Assembly (NCBI GenBank): GCA_964633205.1
Contig: CAZWFN010000001.1
Coordinates: 124,001-188,000, forward strand
Direction of reading: 5' to 3'
Origin: CAYVQE01 sp964633205
Lineage (GTDB): Bacteria; Myxococcota; B64-G9
Length of the DNA stretch: 64,000 bases
Shown here: in pieces, positions 1 to 7,991 of the stretch
Layout: every line of letters starts with the position of its first letter
Numbering within the stretch: the first letter of the stretch is position 1
Notes under the pieces: model-generated
What the model saw: only the letters and a program-made list of their open reading frames with translations
Database searches by the model: none
Told to the model about the DNA's origin: nothing
Made by a program: the position numbers and the translations under genes

Positions 1-517
1 GCTGGCGCGAATCGGGCCAGGAGGCGATGACGCAGACCAGGGCGCAATCGTCGGCCACCTGCCGGAACAGCTCCGGAAAGCGCAGGTCGTAGCAGACGAA
101 GCAGGCGGCCCGGTGGCCGTCGAGCGCGAAGGGCTGCGGTCGATCGCCGGGCTGGTGGACCGCGTCCTCGCCCAACAGTCCGATCAGGTGGGTCTTGGCG
201 TAGCTGGCCAGCAGCGCGCCGCGCTCGTCGACGGCCACCGCGCTGTTGCGCCCCTTGCCGCCGCCGGCCAGCACCACCCCGCCGATCAACCCCAGCCGCA
301 GCTGCTGGGCCAGCTCGCGCAGAAAGGACATCGTCGGCCCATCCTCGGGCTCGGCGGTCAGCTCCGGCCGCAGGCTGAAGCCGGTGGCGAACATCTCGGG
401 AAGCACCAGCCAGTCCACCCCGTGTTCGGCCGCCGAACGCGCCGCCCGCCGCACCCGGGCGAAGTTGGCCGGCTTGTCCTCCCACACCGGCGCGTACTGC
501 AGGCCAGCGATCTTCAT
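1..517 (-). CDS. Nitrilase-superfamily amidase (omega-amidase-like), 3' end cut by window edge
   Basis: About 172 N-terminal residues of a carbon-nitrogen hydrolase are visible. The Glu-Lys-Cys triad of the superfamily is present in order: Glu in LPEMFATGF, Lys in SYAKTHLI and the nucleophile Cys in VCYDLRFPE. The start ATG (517-515) overlaps the TGA of the upstream aminotransferase as ATGA, so the two are very probably translationally coupled. Pairing of this family with a glutamine-transaminase-type enzyme is the known arrangement in which the omega-amidase hydrolyses alpha-ketoglutaramate or alpha-ketosuccinamate left by the transamination. Substrate assignment is inferred from this pairing; the C-terminus lies outside the window. 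Confidence 0.85.
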   Translation of the reverse strand, partial: MKIAGLQYAPVWEDKPANFARVRRAARSAAEHGVDWLVLPEMFATGFSLRPELTAEPEDGPTMSFLRELAQQLRLGLIGGVVLAGGGKGRNSAVAVDERGALLASYAKTHLIGLLGEDAVHQPGDRPQPFALDGHRAACFVCYDLRFPELFRQVADDCALVCVIASWPDSRQ

Positions 518-1695
518 CGGTTGTAGACCTCCAGCCGGCGCACCGCCTCGCGCAGCGTCGCCTCCCGTTTGCAGAAGCAAAACCGCACCGAGCGGCGGCC
601 GCCACGGCGGCCGGCGTAGAAGTTGGAGTTGGGAATGGCGGCCACGCCGGCCTCGGCGGGCAGCCGGCGGCAGAAGTCGACGTCGTCGGCGAAGTCCAGC
701 CCACCCAGGTCGATGTTGGCGTAGTAAGTGCCCGCCGGCCAGAGCACGTCGAAGCCCACCCGCTCCAGCGCCGTGCACAACAGCTCGCGTCTCCGGCTGT
801 AGTCGGCCAGCAGCTCGTTCAGATAGGCATCGCTGGACTCGATGGCCTCGGCCATGGCCTGCTGCAGCGGCCCCGGGGTGGCGAAGGTCAGAAACTGGTG
901 CGCGGCCCGCACGCCGCGCGTCAGCGGCGGCCGGGCCACCGCCCAGCCCACCTTCCAGCCGGTCATGGAGAAGGTCTTGGCGCAGGAGGAGATGACCACC
1001 GCCCGCTCGGCCAGCGCTTCGACTTGCAGCAGGCTGACGTGCCGCCGGTCGCCGTAGACCAGGTGCTCGTAGACCTCGTCGCCGATGGCCAACACGTCGT
1101 GGCGCTGGCACAGCTCGCCGATCCACTCCAGCTCCCGGCGGCTGAACACCTTGCCGCAGGGGTTCTGCGGGTTGTTGATGACGATGGCCCGGGTGCGCGG
1201 GCCGAAGGCGGCGGCCAGCGCGTCGCCATCCAGCTCCCAGCTGCGGTCGGCCAGCGCCACCGGCACCGCCCGGGCGCCGGCCCGGGCCACCACCGCCGGG
1301 TAAAGATCGTAGGCCGGCTCGAGCAGCACCACCTCGTCGTCCGGGTTCAGCAGCCCCAGCAGCGTCGCGCTCAAGCCCTCGGTGGCGCCGGCGGTGACCG
1401 TCACTTCGCGGTCGGGGTCGACGGCCACGCCGTAGAGACGCCGCATCTTGGCCGCCACCGCCCGGCGCAACCGCGGCAGGCCCGGCGAGGGGGCGTACTG
1501 GTTGGGCCCGGCCAGCAGGGCCTCGGCCGCGGCCCGCTTGATCGCGTCCGGACCGTCGAAGTCGGGAAATCCCTGCGACAGGTTGACCGCCCCGTGGCGC
1601 TCGGCCAGCTGGCTCATCTCGGTGAAGATGGTGGTGCCGAATGACCGGATGCACTCGGCCACCGCCGCATCCGCTCGGTCCCTCGCTGCCTCCAT
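514..1695 (-). CDS. PLP-dependent aminotransferase (methionine/glutamine transaminase, YbdL/GTK-like)
   Basis: A 393-residue fold-type I aminotransferase. The N-terminal stretch GTTIFTEMSQLAERHGAVNL followed by SQGFPDFDGP is typical of the kynurenine/glutamine transaminase K and YbdL group. The PLP-binding lysine sits in SSCAKTFSMTGWKVGW, and the Asn-Pro pair in NNPQNPCGK is also present. The reading frame stays open far upstream, but that extension lies antisense to glpA; the ATG at 1695 starts just before the family homology, so I chose it. It is coupled by ATGA to the nitrilase. The likely role is transamination of a 2-oxo acid such as the methionine-salvage product KMTB, with glutamine as donor, whose ketoamide product the amidase then removes. 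Confidence 0.88.
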   Translation of the reverse strand: MEAARDRADAAVAECIRSFGTTIFTEMSQLAERHGAVNLSQGFPDFDGPDAIKRAAAEALLAGPNQYAPSPGLPRLRRAVAAKMRRLYGVAVDPDREVTVTAGATEGLSATLLGLLNPDDEVVLLEPAYDLYPAVVARAGARAVPVALADRSWELDGDALAAAFGPRTRAIVINNPQNPCGKVFSRRELEWIGELCQRHDVLAIGDEVYEHLVYGDRRHVSLLQVEALAERAVVISSCAKTFSMTGWKVGWAVARPPLTRGVRAAHQFLTFATPGPLQQAMAEAIESSDAYLNELLADYSRRRELLCTALERVGFDVLWPAGTYYANIDLGGLDFADDVDFCRRLPAEAGVAAIPNSNFYAGRRGGRRSVRFCFCKREATLREAVRRLEVYNR

Positions 1696-1836
1696 GCGCA
1701 CTCCTTTGCTCTCCGAATCGACCGGGCCCAATGTAGCACGAGCCGAGCGGTGCATTCCAAGGGCCCGCGGTTGAACGCCGCGGCTGGCCGTGGCAAATTG
1801 CCCCCAGGTCGGGGGTGGCGCAGACCGAGGGCGAGG

Positions 1837-3387
1837 ATGAGGATCGAGACCCAGGTGGTGGTCATCGGCGGTGGCTTGACCGGCGCGGGCATCCTGCGCG
1901 ATCTGGCGCTGCGCGGCGTGGATGCGGTGCTGCTCGAGCGCCGCGACTTCAACGCCGGCGCCTCGGGCGCCAACCACGGTCTGCTGCACTCGGGTGGCCG
2001 CTACCTGGTGACCGATCCCGACTCGGCCGCCGAGTGCGTTCGGGAAAACGCCGTGCTCAAGCGCGTCGCCGCCGGCTGCGTCGAGGACACCGGCGGTCTG
2101 TTCGTGGCGCTGGACGAGGACGACGAGTCCTACGCCGCCGATTTTCTGGCGGCTGCCGAGCGCGTCGGTCTGGCCGCCGCGCCGATTGCCACCAGCGAGG
2201 CGCTGGAGGTCGAGCCCTTGCTCAACCCGGCCATCCGGGCCGCCATCCGGGTACCGGATGCCGCCATCAACCCCTTCATGGCCACCGCCCGCAACCTGCA
2301 AGCCGCCCGGGCCCTGGGCGCCCGGGTGCTGTTGCACACCCAGGTCATCGGCATGCAGCGCGAGGGCGGGCGCATCGTGCGGGTCGATGCCATCCACAAC
2401 CCCAGCGGCGATGTGGTGGAGGTGCATGCCGCTCAGGTGGTCAGCGCGGCCGGGCCCTGGGTAGACCAGGTCGGAGCGCTGGCCGGCGCCGAACTGGACA
2501 TCGCCTACTCCAAGGGCAGCCTGCTGATCACCAACACCCGCCTGGTCGACCGGGTCCTCAACCGACTCCGGCCACCGGCCGACGGCGATATCGTGGTCCC
2601 GGGCGAGACCGTCACCATCACCGGCACCACCTCGATCCGCATCCAGAACCTGGATCACCTGACCACCCCGGCCGCCGAGGTCGATCGGCTGGTGACCGAG
2701 GCCGCCAAGCTGGTGCCCCGGATGGCGGACGTCCGCTACGTGCGGGCCTACGCCGGAGTCCGCCCCCTGGTCCAGAGCGCCGGGGCTGGGGAGGATCGCG
2801 GGCTCAGCCGCACCTTTACCATCTTCGACCACCGCTGTGACGGCCTGGACAACTTCGCCTCCATCGCCGGCGGCAAGCTGACCACCTACCGGTTGATGGC
2901 CGAGAAGCTGACCGATCTGGTCTGCGCCCGGCTGGGAGTCGGCGTTCCCTGCCGCACGGCTGCGCTGCCGCTGCCCGGCAGCGAGGCCGGCCAGCATCTC
3001 GACGCCGCCGCCCGGCTGGCGCGCCTGCGCGCGCCGCCGCCCGGCGGGGCGGTGCTGTGCGAATGCGAGATGGTCGGCCGCGACGAGGTCACCGCCATCG
3101 TCGCCGCGCTGGAAGAGGCCGGCCACGAGATCGACCCCAACGCCATCCGCCTGCGCTCGCGGCTGGGCATGGGCGCCTGCCAGGGAGGCTTCTGCTCGAT
3201 GCGCGCCATCGGCTTGCTCTACGAGCTCGGTCAGATCAAGGGCGCACAGGGCAACGACATGCTGACCGATTTTCTGGAGCGGCGCTGGTCGGGCATCAAG
3301 CCGATGCTGTGGGGCGACCAGCTGCGCCAGGAACAGTTCCTGGAAGCCATCTACTGCGGCAGCCTGAACATCGACGGGAACCTGTGA
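1837..3387 (+). CDS. glpA: Anaerobic glycerol-3-phosphate dehydrogenase subunit A
   Basis: A 516-residue FAD-dependent dehydrogenase that oxidises glycerol 3-phosphate to dihydroxyacetone phosphate. The N-terminal dinucleotide-binding motif is VVVIGGGLTGAGILRDLALR, followed by NHGLLHSGGRY, a conserved GlpA/GlpD segment. The C-terminal BFD-type [2Fe-2S] domain carries CECEMV and GACQGGFC, giving four cysteines. The length is close to E. coli GlpA (about 540). The start ATG 1837 is chosen because the homology begins at the next residues; an upstream in-frame extension is Pro/Arg-rich and non-conserved. It shares the roughly 140-bp divergent gap with the aminotransferase, where its promoter must lie. 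First gene of a glpABC operon. Confidence 0.95.
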   Translation: MRIETQVVVIGGGLTGAGILRDLALRGVDAVLLERRDFNAGASGANHGLLHSGGRYLVTDPDSAAECVRENAVLKRVAAGCVEDTGGLFVALDEDDESYAADFLAAAERVGLAAAPIATSEALEVEPLLNPAIRAAIRVPDAAINPFMATARNLQAARALGARVLLHTQVIGMQREGGRIVRVDAIHNPSGDVVEVHAAQVVSAAGPWVDQVGALAGAELDIAYSKGSLLITNTRLVDRVLNRLRPPADGDIVVPGETVTITGTTSIRIQNLDHLTTPAAEVDRLVTEAAKLVPRMADVRYVRAYAGVRPLVQSAGAGEDRGLSRTFTIFDHRCDGLDNFASIAGGKLTTYRLMAEKLTDLVCARLGVGVPCRTAALPLPGSEAGQHLDAAARLARLRAPPPGGAVLCECEMVGRDEVTAIVAALEEAGHEIDPNAIRLRSRLGMGACQGGFCSMRAIGLLYELGQIKGAQGNDMLTDFLERRWSGIKPMLWGDQLRQEQFLEAIYCGSLNIDGNL

Positions 3388-3389
3388 CC

Positions 3390-4694
3390 ATGGCGAGCGC
3401 GTGCGATGTCCTGATCATCGGCGGCGGCCTGACCGGTGTGGCTGCCGCCCGGCGGGCCGTGGCGGCCGGCCTGAGCACCGTGATCGCGGCCGACGGCCCG
3501 GGCAGTCTGCCGTTCACCTCCGGGGCCATCGACCTGCTGGCCGTCTACCCCACCGAGACCAAGCGCAACCGCAGCCGGCCCTGGGAGGCCTTGTCGGAGC
3601 TGATCGAGCACGAGCCCGACCACCCCTACGGCCGGGTCGGACTGGCCGGGGTGCGCCGCAGCATCAAGGAGTTCACCGGCTACCTGGAACGCAGCCCACT
3701 GGCCTACACCGAACGCGAGGCGCAGAACAGCCATTTGATCACGGCGGCCGGCACCATCAAACCCACCTACGCCGTACCCGGCAGCATGCGGGCCAACGCG
3801 GCCGCGTTCGCGCAGCGCCTGCCCACCCTGATCCTGGGTTTTTGCGATCTGGTCGACTTCTCGCCGGAGCAGGTGGTCGGCAACCTGCGCGATCGTTGGC
3901 CGGGGCTGCGCGCCGAGCGGATCGCCCTGACGGACTGTTTCGATCGCGATCGCCGCCTGACGCCGGCCGCTCTGCTGGACGTCTTCGAGCGCCCCGCCTT
4001 CCGGGCCGCGGTGGCCGAGCGGATCCGGCCGCTGCTCGGCCAAGCCCGGTTTCTGGGCTTGCCGGCGGTGCTCGGCATCGAGGGCGTAGCCGACGTGCTG
4101 GCCGATCTGCAGCAGCGCCTCGGCGTCGAGGTGTTCGAGATCCCGCTGCTGTCGCCGTCGCCGCCCGGGATCCGGCTGGCCCGGCAGCTCGAGCGCGACC
4201 TGTTGGCCGCCGGTGTGGTCTACCGGGTCGGAGCCCCGGTCGTGCGGCTCGACAGCGCCGGCCGGCGGATCACGGCGGCGGTCCAGCAAGGCCGGGGCCG
4301 GGCCGAGGAGATCCGAGCCCGGGCGGTGGTGCTGGCCAGCGGCCGCTTCTTCGGCGGCGGTCTGCTGGCCGAGCGTGACCTGGTGCGCGAGCCGCTGCTC
4401 GACCTGCCGCTGCGGGCGCCGGCCAGCCGAGACGACTGGCACATGAACACCTTCCTGGGCGCCCCGGGCCACCCGCTCAACCGCGTCGGGATCCGGGTGG
4501 ATAGGCGGCTGCGCCCGCTGGGCGCCGACGGCGATGCATTGTACGAAAACCTCTACGCCGCCGGCGCCATTCTGGCCGATCACGACTGGGTGCGGGAGAA
4601 GTCCGGCGCCGGCATCTCGGTGGCCACCGGAGTCGCTGCCGTCGACTCGTTCCTGGCCGGTGCCGGCCGCAGCGACCCGGGAGCGCGGCCATGA
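3390..4694 (+). CDS. glpB: Anaerobic glycerol-3-phosphate dehydrogenase subunit B
   Basis: A 434-residue flavoprotein subunit. It begins with a Rossmann motif (DVLIIGGGLTGVAAARR) and keeps GlpB-like segments such as SGAIDLL, FLGLPAVLG and the C-terminal NLYAAGAILADHD and SGAGISVATG. In GlpABC this subunit is thought to pass electrons from GlpA to the membrane-associated Fe-S subunit. A GTG at 3384 overlapping the glpA stop as GTGA is an alternative start two codons upstream. The 3' end overlaps glpC by ATGA, so the three genes are co-translated. Length agrees with E. coli GlpB (419). Confidence 0.93.
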   Translation: MASACDVLIIGGGLTGVAAARRAVAAGLSTVIAADGPGSLPFTSGAIDLLAVYPTETKRNRSRPWEALSELIEHEPDHPYGRVGLAGVRRSIKEFTGYLERSPLAYTEREAQNSHLITAAGTIKPTYAVPGSMRANAAAFAQRLPTLILGFCDLVDFSPEQVVGNLRDRWPGLRAERIALTDCFDRDRRLTPAALLDVFERPAFRAAVAERIRPLLGQARFLGLPAVLGIEGVADVLADLQQRLGVEVFEIPLLSPSPPGIRLARQLERDLLAAGVVYRVGAPVVRLDSAGRRITAAVQQGRGRAEEIRARAVVLASGRFFGGGLLAERDLVREPLLDLPLRAPASRDDWHMNTFLGAPGHPLNRVGIRVDRRLRPLGADGDALYENLYAAGAILADHDWVREKSGAGISVATGVAAVDSFLAGAGRSDPGARP

Positions 4695-5926
4695 GCGGAC
4701 GAGACCCGCGATCGCACGCGCGCCCGGCTTCCGGCCGGCGGCCGCTGCGCCATCTGCTGTTCGCCGCCGGCGCCGATCGCTGCATCGCCTGCGGCACCTG
4801 CGCGGCCGGTTGTCCGGTGGCCGACTGGGACCAAAACCGGCTGGATCCGCGGCGGATGGTGCGCCTGATCCACTACGGCCGGGCCGACCTGTTGATCGGG
4901 CAGGACTGGCTGTTCCAGTGCACCAACTGCGGCAAATGCACCTTCAACTGCCCGGCCAAGGTCGACCTGGGCCAGATCATCAGCCAGGCCCGCGGGCTGG
5001 TGGAACGCCACCGGGATCCCGGCCCGGCCCAGATCCAGAAGACCGCCGAGTTGCACCGCGACACGGACAACAACATGGGGCTGGCCGAGGAGGACTGGCT
5101 CGAGACCGCGGAGTGGATGGCCGAAGAGCTGGCCGACGCGATCGGCGATTTCGCGCTGCCGGTCGATCGACCCGGGGCCGAGTACTTCGCCACCTTCAAC
5201 TCCAAGCTGCCGATGTACTACCCGATCGATCTGCAGGACATCTTCAAGATCTTCACCCTGGCCGGGGTCGACTGGACCCTGCCGCGGCACTGGTGGGAAG
5301 GCACCAATTACGCCATGTTCACCCACGACGAAGCCACCTGGGCCGAGACCCTGCGCCGGCAGGTGGCCGAGGCGCAGCGGCTGGGCTGCCGCAAGATGGC
5401 CTACACCGAGTGCGGTCACGGCTACTACGCCACCCTGAGCGGGCTGCGGCGCTTCGGCATCGAGACCGATCTCGAGGTCATCCACGTGGTCTCGCTGTAT
5501 GCGCAGTGGATCCGCGAGGGCCGCTTCGAACTCGACCCCGACCGCAATCCGCAGCGCATCACCATCCACGATCCCTGCAACGCCACCCGCAAGGCGGCCC
5601 TGGACGGCTTCCCCTCGATCGCCGACGATCTACGCTTCGTGCTCGACCACGTCTGCCGGGAGGTGGTCGAGCCCACCCCCAACCGCGAGGCCAACATCTG
5701 CTGCGGCGGCGGCGGTGGCACCCTGCTGGCCGGGTTCAAGCAGGCGCGGCTGCACTACGGCCGGCCCAAGGTCGATCAGATCGACCGCACCGGCGCCGAG
5801 CTGGTCTGCACCCCGTGCGTCAACTGCCTCGACGCCATCGAAGGCCTGGCCCGGGCCTACGAGCGCCCCTGGAGGCCCATCCACCTCTGGAAGTTGCTGG
5901 CCAGGGCCATCGTGGTGCCCAGCTGA
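4691..5926 (+). CDS. glpC: GlpC-type Fe-S electron-transfer subunit with HdrD/DsrK-like features
   Basis: A 411-residue protein in the glpC position. Two [4Fe-4S] motifs lie near residues 31-41 (CIACGTCAAGC) and 77-87 (CTNCGKCTFNC). The C-terminal half has CCG-type cysteine clusters (ICCGGGGGT near 337 and CTPCVNC near 376). The first C-terminal repeat carries YTECGHGYYA instead of the usual GlpC CCG spacing, which is reminiscent of the HdrD/DsrK/TmcB family. The role is transfer of electrons from GlpAB to the quinone pool or another membrane carrier. Its last about 70 bp overlap tail to tail with the radical SAM gene. Function is firm from the operon; the HdrD-like flavour is my reading of motifs. 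Confidence 0.85.
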   Translation: MSGRDPRSHARPASGRRPLRHLLFAAGADRCIACGTCAAGCPVADWDQNRLDPRRMVRLIHYGRADLLIGQDWLFQCTNCGKCTFNCPAKVDLGQIISQARGLVERHRDPGPAQIQKTAELHRDTDNNMGLAEEDWLETAEWMAEELADAIGDFALPVDRPGAEYFATFNSKLPMYYPIDLQDIFKIFTLAGVDWTLPRHWWEGTNYAMFTHDEATWAETLRRQVAEAQRLGCRKMAYTECGHGYYATLSGLRRFGIETDLEVIHVVSLYAQWIREGRFELDPDRNPQRITIHDPCNATRKAALDGFPSIADDLRFVLDHVCREVVEPTPNREANICCGGGGGTLLAGFKQARLHYGRPKVDQIDRTGAELVCTPCVNCLDAIEGLARAYERPWRPIHLWKLLARAIVVPS

Positions 5927-7521
5927 ACCTGGGGCCGGGGCATCCGGTAGCTGCGTTGGGTGGACTCGGGCTGCTGGCCGATTCCGTGCTCCAGCTTGTA
6001 GCGGGTAAGCTGCATCAAGACCGGAACCACCTTGGCCTGGAGCCGCTGCTTCCAGTTCATGGGGCCGGTCTCGCGCCGGTTTCTCTCCAGCAGCCCCGCC
6101 AGCCAATCCCGCACCGGGGCGTTCAGATAGGGCAGAGCACCCGGCATCAGGACCATGGACTCGTGCGCCGTCTGGCCGTACTTCGCGGCCTTGGCCCGAA
6201 TCCGTTCATTCCGATGCCCCCGCAGATTGACGTGTCCGTTCAGGTAATCCTCGACCACCCGGTAGATGGAAGGCCCCAGCCGCTCGAACTCCCGCCGGTA
6301 GAGATCGCGGTGGATGGACAACAGCTGCTCGGGTTCCATGTGCGGGTGTGTATAGGCGGGGTAGAATCCATCCTGCTTGGAGGTGTCGTCCCTGATCTCG
6401 GGCCTGAAACGACCCGCCTCGACCAGGCGCTTGAAGCCCGGGGTACCGTGGGCCGGGCCGTAGATCAAGAACTGGCTCATGGATGGGCGCAGCCGCATCA
6501 GCTCTTCGAACTCCGCCTCGATGATCTCCGGCGTCTGGTAGTCGAAGCCGATGATCATCGAGGCCAACACGCTGATGCCGTGCTGTTGCAGATCCGCAAA
6601 CAGATCGCGGTAAGAGCGGCCCCGCATCTTGTCATACCCGGCCCGTTTGCCCTCGAAGCCGACCCAGATCCAATCGATCCCCATCTCGACCAGCTCGGCG
6701 GCGCTGAACTGGGACAGGGCCTTGACGCTGGAGAAGATGCTCAACGACAGCGGCGGCAGGTCGGAGCGGCGAATGGCCGCCAGGAACTCCCGGCCGCGAT
6801 TCTCGTCGAGCAGGAAGTCCTCGTCGTTGATCCAGAAGTCGACCATGTCCGGATAGCGGGACCGGAGATCCTGGATGGCCTGCAGAATCGAGCCGCCATC
6901 GGGCAACAAGCGGATGTGCTCGCGCTTGTAGTAGTGGGAGGTGGCGCAGAAATCGCATCCGTTGGGACAGCCCAGGCCGGCGATGATGTAGCCGACCTGA
7001 CCCAGCACGGGCATCGAGAACACCGACTGGCGTTGGGTGATGGCCGGCTGGCGCAGGGGCCGGTCGACGGGCTCACCGAGCAGCCGGCGCATGAAGGCCA
7101 CCCCTTCGCCCTGGCAGATGTGGTCGGCATAGGGAGTCAGATCCTTGTCCATGGCCGTACCGTAACCGCCCAGGATGATCTGCGTCCCGGGCGCGTGCTC
7201 ACGGATGGCCTCGACCATGGGCACCATCTTGTGGAAGGTCGCCACCACGAAAGCGATGCCGATGTAGTCGTAGCCCTTGCGGATCTCGGCGATGAACTGC
7301 TCCATGGTCGGGTAGTGCAAGGTGGTGGTGGGGATCTGCAGGTTCTCGGCGATGAAATCGATGCCCCACTGGGTGGTGGTGGCCCGGGTGCGAAAGATGC
7401 CCTGGGCCCACATGATCTGGTGGCTGCCCTCGTAGGACGCACCGAAGCCGTCACCGTGCTCTTGGCCGAAGGGTTGGCAGACGGAGGTGAGCAGGAGCTT
7501 TTGAGAATTGGTTGCAGTCAT
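5857..7521 (-). CDS. B12-binding domain radical SAM protein, substrate unknown
   Basis: A 554-residue protein with an N-terminal cobalamin-binding-like region (about residues 1-150, including IILGGYGTAM) and a radical SAM core with the CxxxCxxC cluster motif in GLGCPNGCDFCATS. Further core elements are FWINDEDFLLDENRGREF and WIWVGFEGKRAGYDKMRGRS. The C-terminal about 170 residues are helical and rich in Arg. Class B radical SAM enzymes typically methylate or rearrange unreactive carbons in lipids or natural products. I do not recognise the substrate. It is transcribed alone toward glpC and overlaps its 3' end. Upstream lies the zinc-ribbon selenoprotein candidate on the same strand. Confidence 0.85.
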   Translation of the reverse strand: MTATNSQKLLLTSVCQPFGQEHGDGFGASYEGSHQIMWAQGIFRTRATTTQWGIDFIAENLQIPTTTLHYPTMEQFIAEIRKGYDYIGIAFVVATFHKMVPMVEAIREHAPGTQIILGGYGTAMDKDLTPYADHICQGEGVAFMRRLLGEPVDRPLRQPAITQRQSVFSMPVLGQVGYIIAGLGCPNGCDFCATSHYYKREHIRLLPDGGSILQAIQDLRSRYPDMVDFWINDEDFLLDENRGREFLAAIRRSDLPPLSLSIFSSVKALSQFSAAELVEMGIDWIWVGFEGKRAGYDKMRGRSYRDLFADLQQHGISVLASMIIGFDYQTPEIIEAEFEELMRLRPSMSQFLIYGPAHGTPGFKRLVEAGRFRPEIRDDTSKQDGFYPAYTHPHMEPEQLLSIHRDLYRREFERLGPSIYRVVEDYLNGHVNLRGHRNERIRAKAAKYGQTAHESMVLMPGALPYLNAPVRDWLAGLLERNRRETGPMNWKQRLQAKVVPVLMQLTRYKLEHGIGQQPESTQRSYRMPRPQVQLGTTMALASNFQRWMGLQGRS

Positions 7522-7683
7522 CGAAGACCTTTCCGCACAGGAATGCTGGCCTGGCTGCCGTGATTCCCCCTGTGACGAGTTGAACCGACCCGTGTCATGG
7601 TTCTGTCATACGGGCCGCGTACCATAACACGAATCCGTTCTCGACAATGGAGATTCTTGCGGTTTTCTCACCGATCGGGCTGG

Positions 7684-7878
7684 TCAGATGCGATCCGCCG
7701 GGTAGCTGCCCAGGCGCTCGGCGGTGGCCTCGTCGAGCTCGTCGACCACCTGGTCGACGTTGAAGGTTCGGCCGCAAGACTTGCAGCGCAGCGCGATGCG
7801 CCGTCAGGTGGGATGCAGCACCAGCACACCGCGGCACTTGGGGCAGGTCGGCTTGCGCTTGCGTCTTTCGGCAACCAT
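7684..7878 (-). CDS. Probable small selenoprotein: dual-CXXC zinc-ribbon with in-frame TGA (Sec25)
   Basis: Read from ATG 7878 and through one in-frame TGA (7806-7804) this gives a 64-residue protein. It has CPKC (residues 12-15), the TGA at residue 25 in the context HPT-U-RRIALRC, then CKSC, and a coherent acidic C-terminus FNVDQVVDELDEATAERLGS ending YPADRI. The two CXXC pairs and the hydrophobic pattern continue across the TGA, so the codon is read or very recently acquired. From memory, deltaproteobacteria have a small dual-CXXC (seleno)protein family with an RGCR-type Cys in the corresponding loop, which fits Sec here. A hairpin with GU in its loop follows at the spacing expected of a bacterial SECIS. 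No strong ribosome binding site is visible. Pseudogene or sequencing error are the alternatives. Confidence 0.68.
7771..7787 (-). promoter_or_regulatory. SECIS-like hairpin downstream of the in-frame TGA
   Basis: The minus-strand RNA GCUGCAAGUCUUGCGGC can fold into a stem of six to seven pairs with the apical loop AGUCU. The loop GU lies 24-25 nt after the UGA. The E. coli fdhF SECIS has a similar short stem around GCAGGUCUGC with its loop GU about 20 nt after UGA, so the shape and spacing agree with SelB recognition. This is a hand fold; no energy calculation was made. Confidence 0.5.
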
Positions 7879-7991
7879 GGCCGACGAGTTTATCGTCCCG
7901 CACCGGCGCATACAAGACCGAATGGCGGTTCTTGACCGCTTGCGGGCGGCGTGCTATCGAGCTTCGCGGTGACCCAGCGCGGGAGGCTGCC

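Noticed and set aside
1696..3126. Upstream extension of the aminotransferase frame on the minus strand (total 870 codons)
   Set aside because: It runs antisense through glpA, lacks family homology, and is Gly/Gln/Ala-rich as expected for an antisense GC-rich frame.
4534..7563. 1009-codon plus-strand frame over glpC and the radical SAM gene
   Set aside because: It is out of frame with glpC and antisense to the radical SAM core that carries CxxxCxxC.
7804..7806. The TGA as simple proof of a pseudogene
   Set aside because: No frameshift or second stop disturbs the frame, and a SECIS-like hairpin follows. A pseudogene is possible but less likely. A sequencing error cannot be excluded.
7668..7874. 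68-codon minus-strand frame overlapping the selenoprotein candidate
   Set aside because: It is the shifted frame of the zinc-ribbon gene. The Cys residues it shows are not in CXXC pairs, and the other frame has the family pattern.
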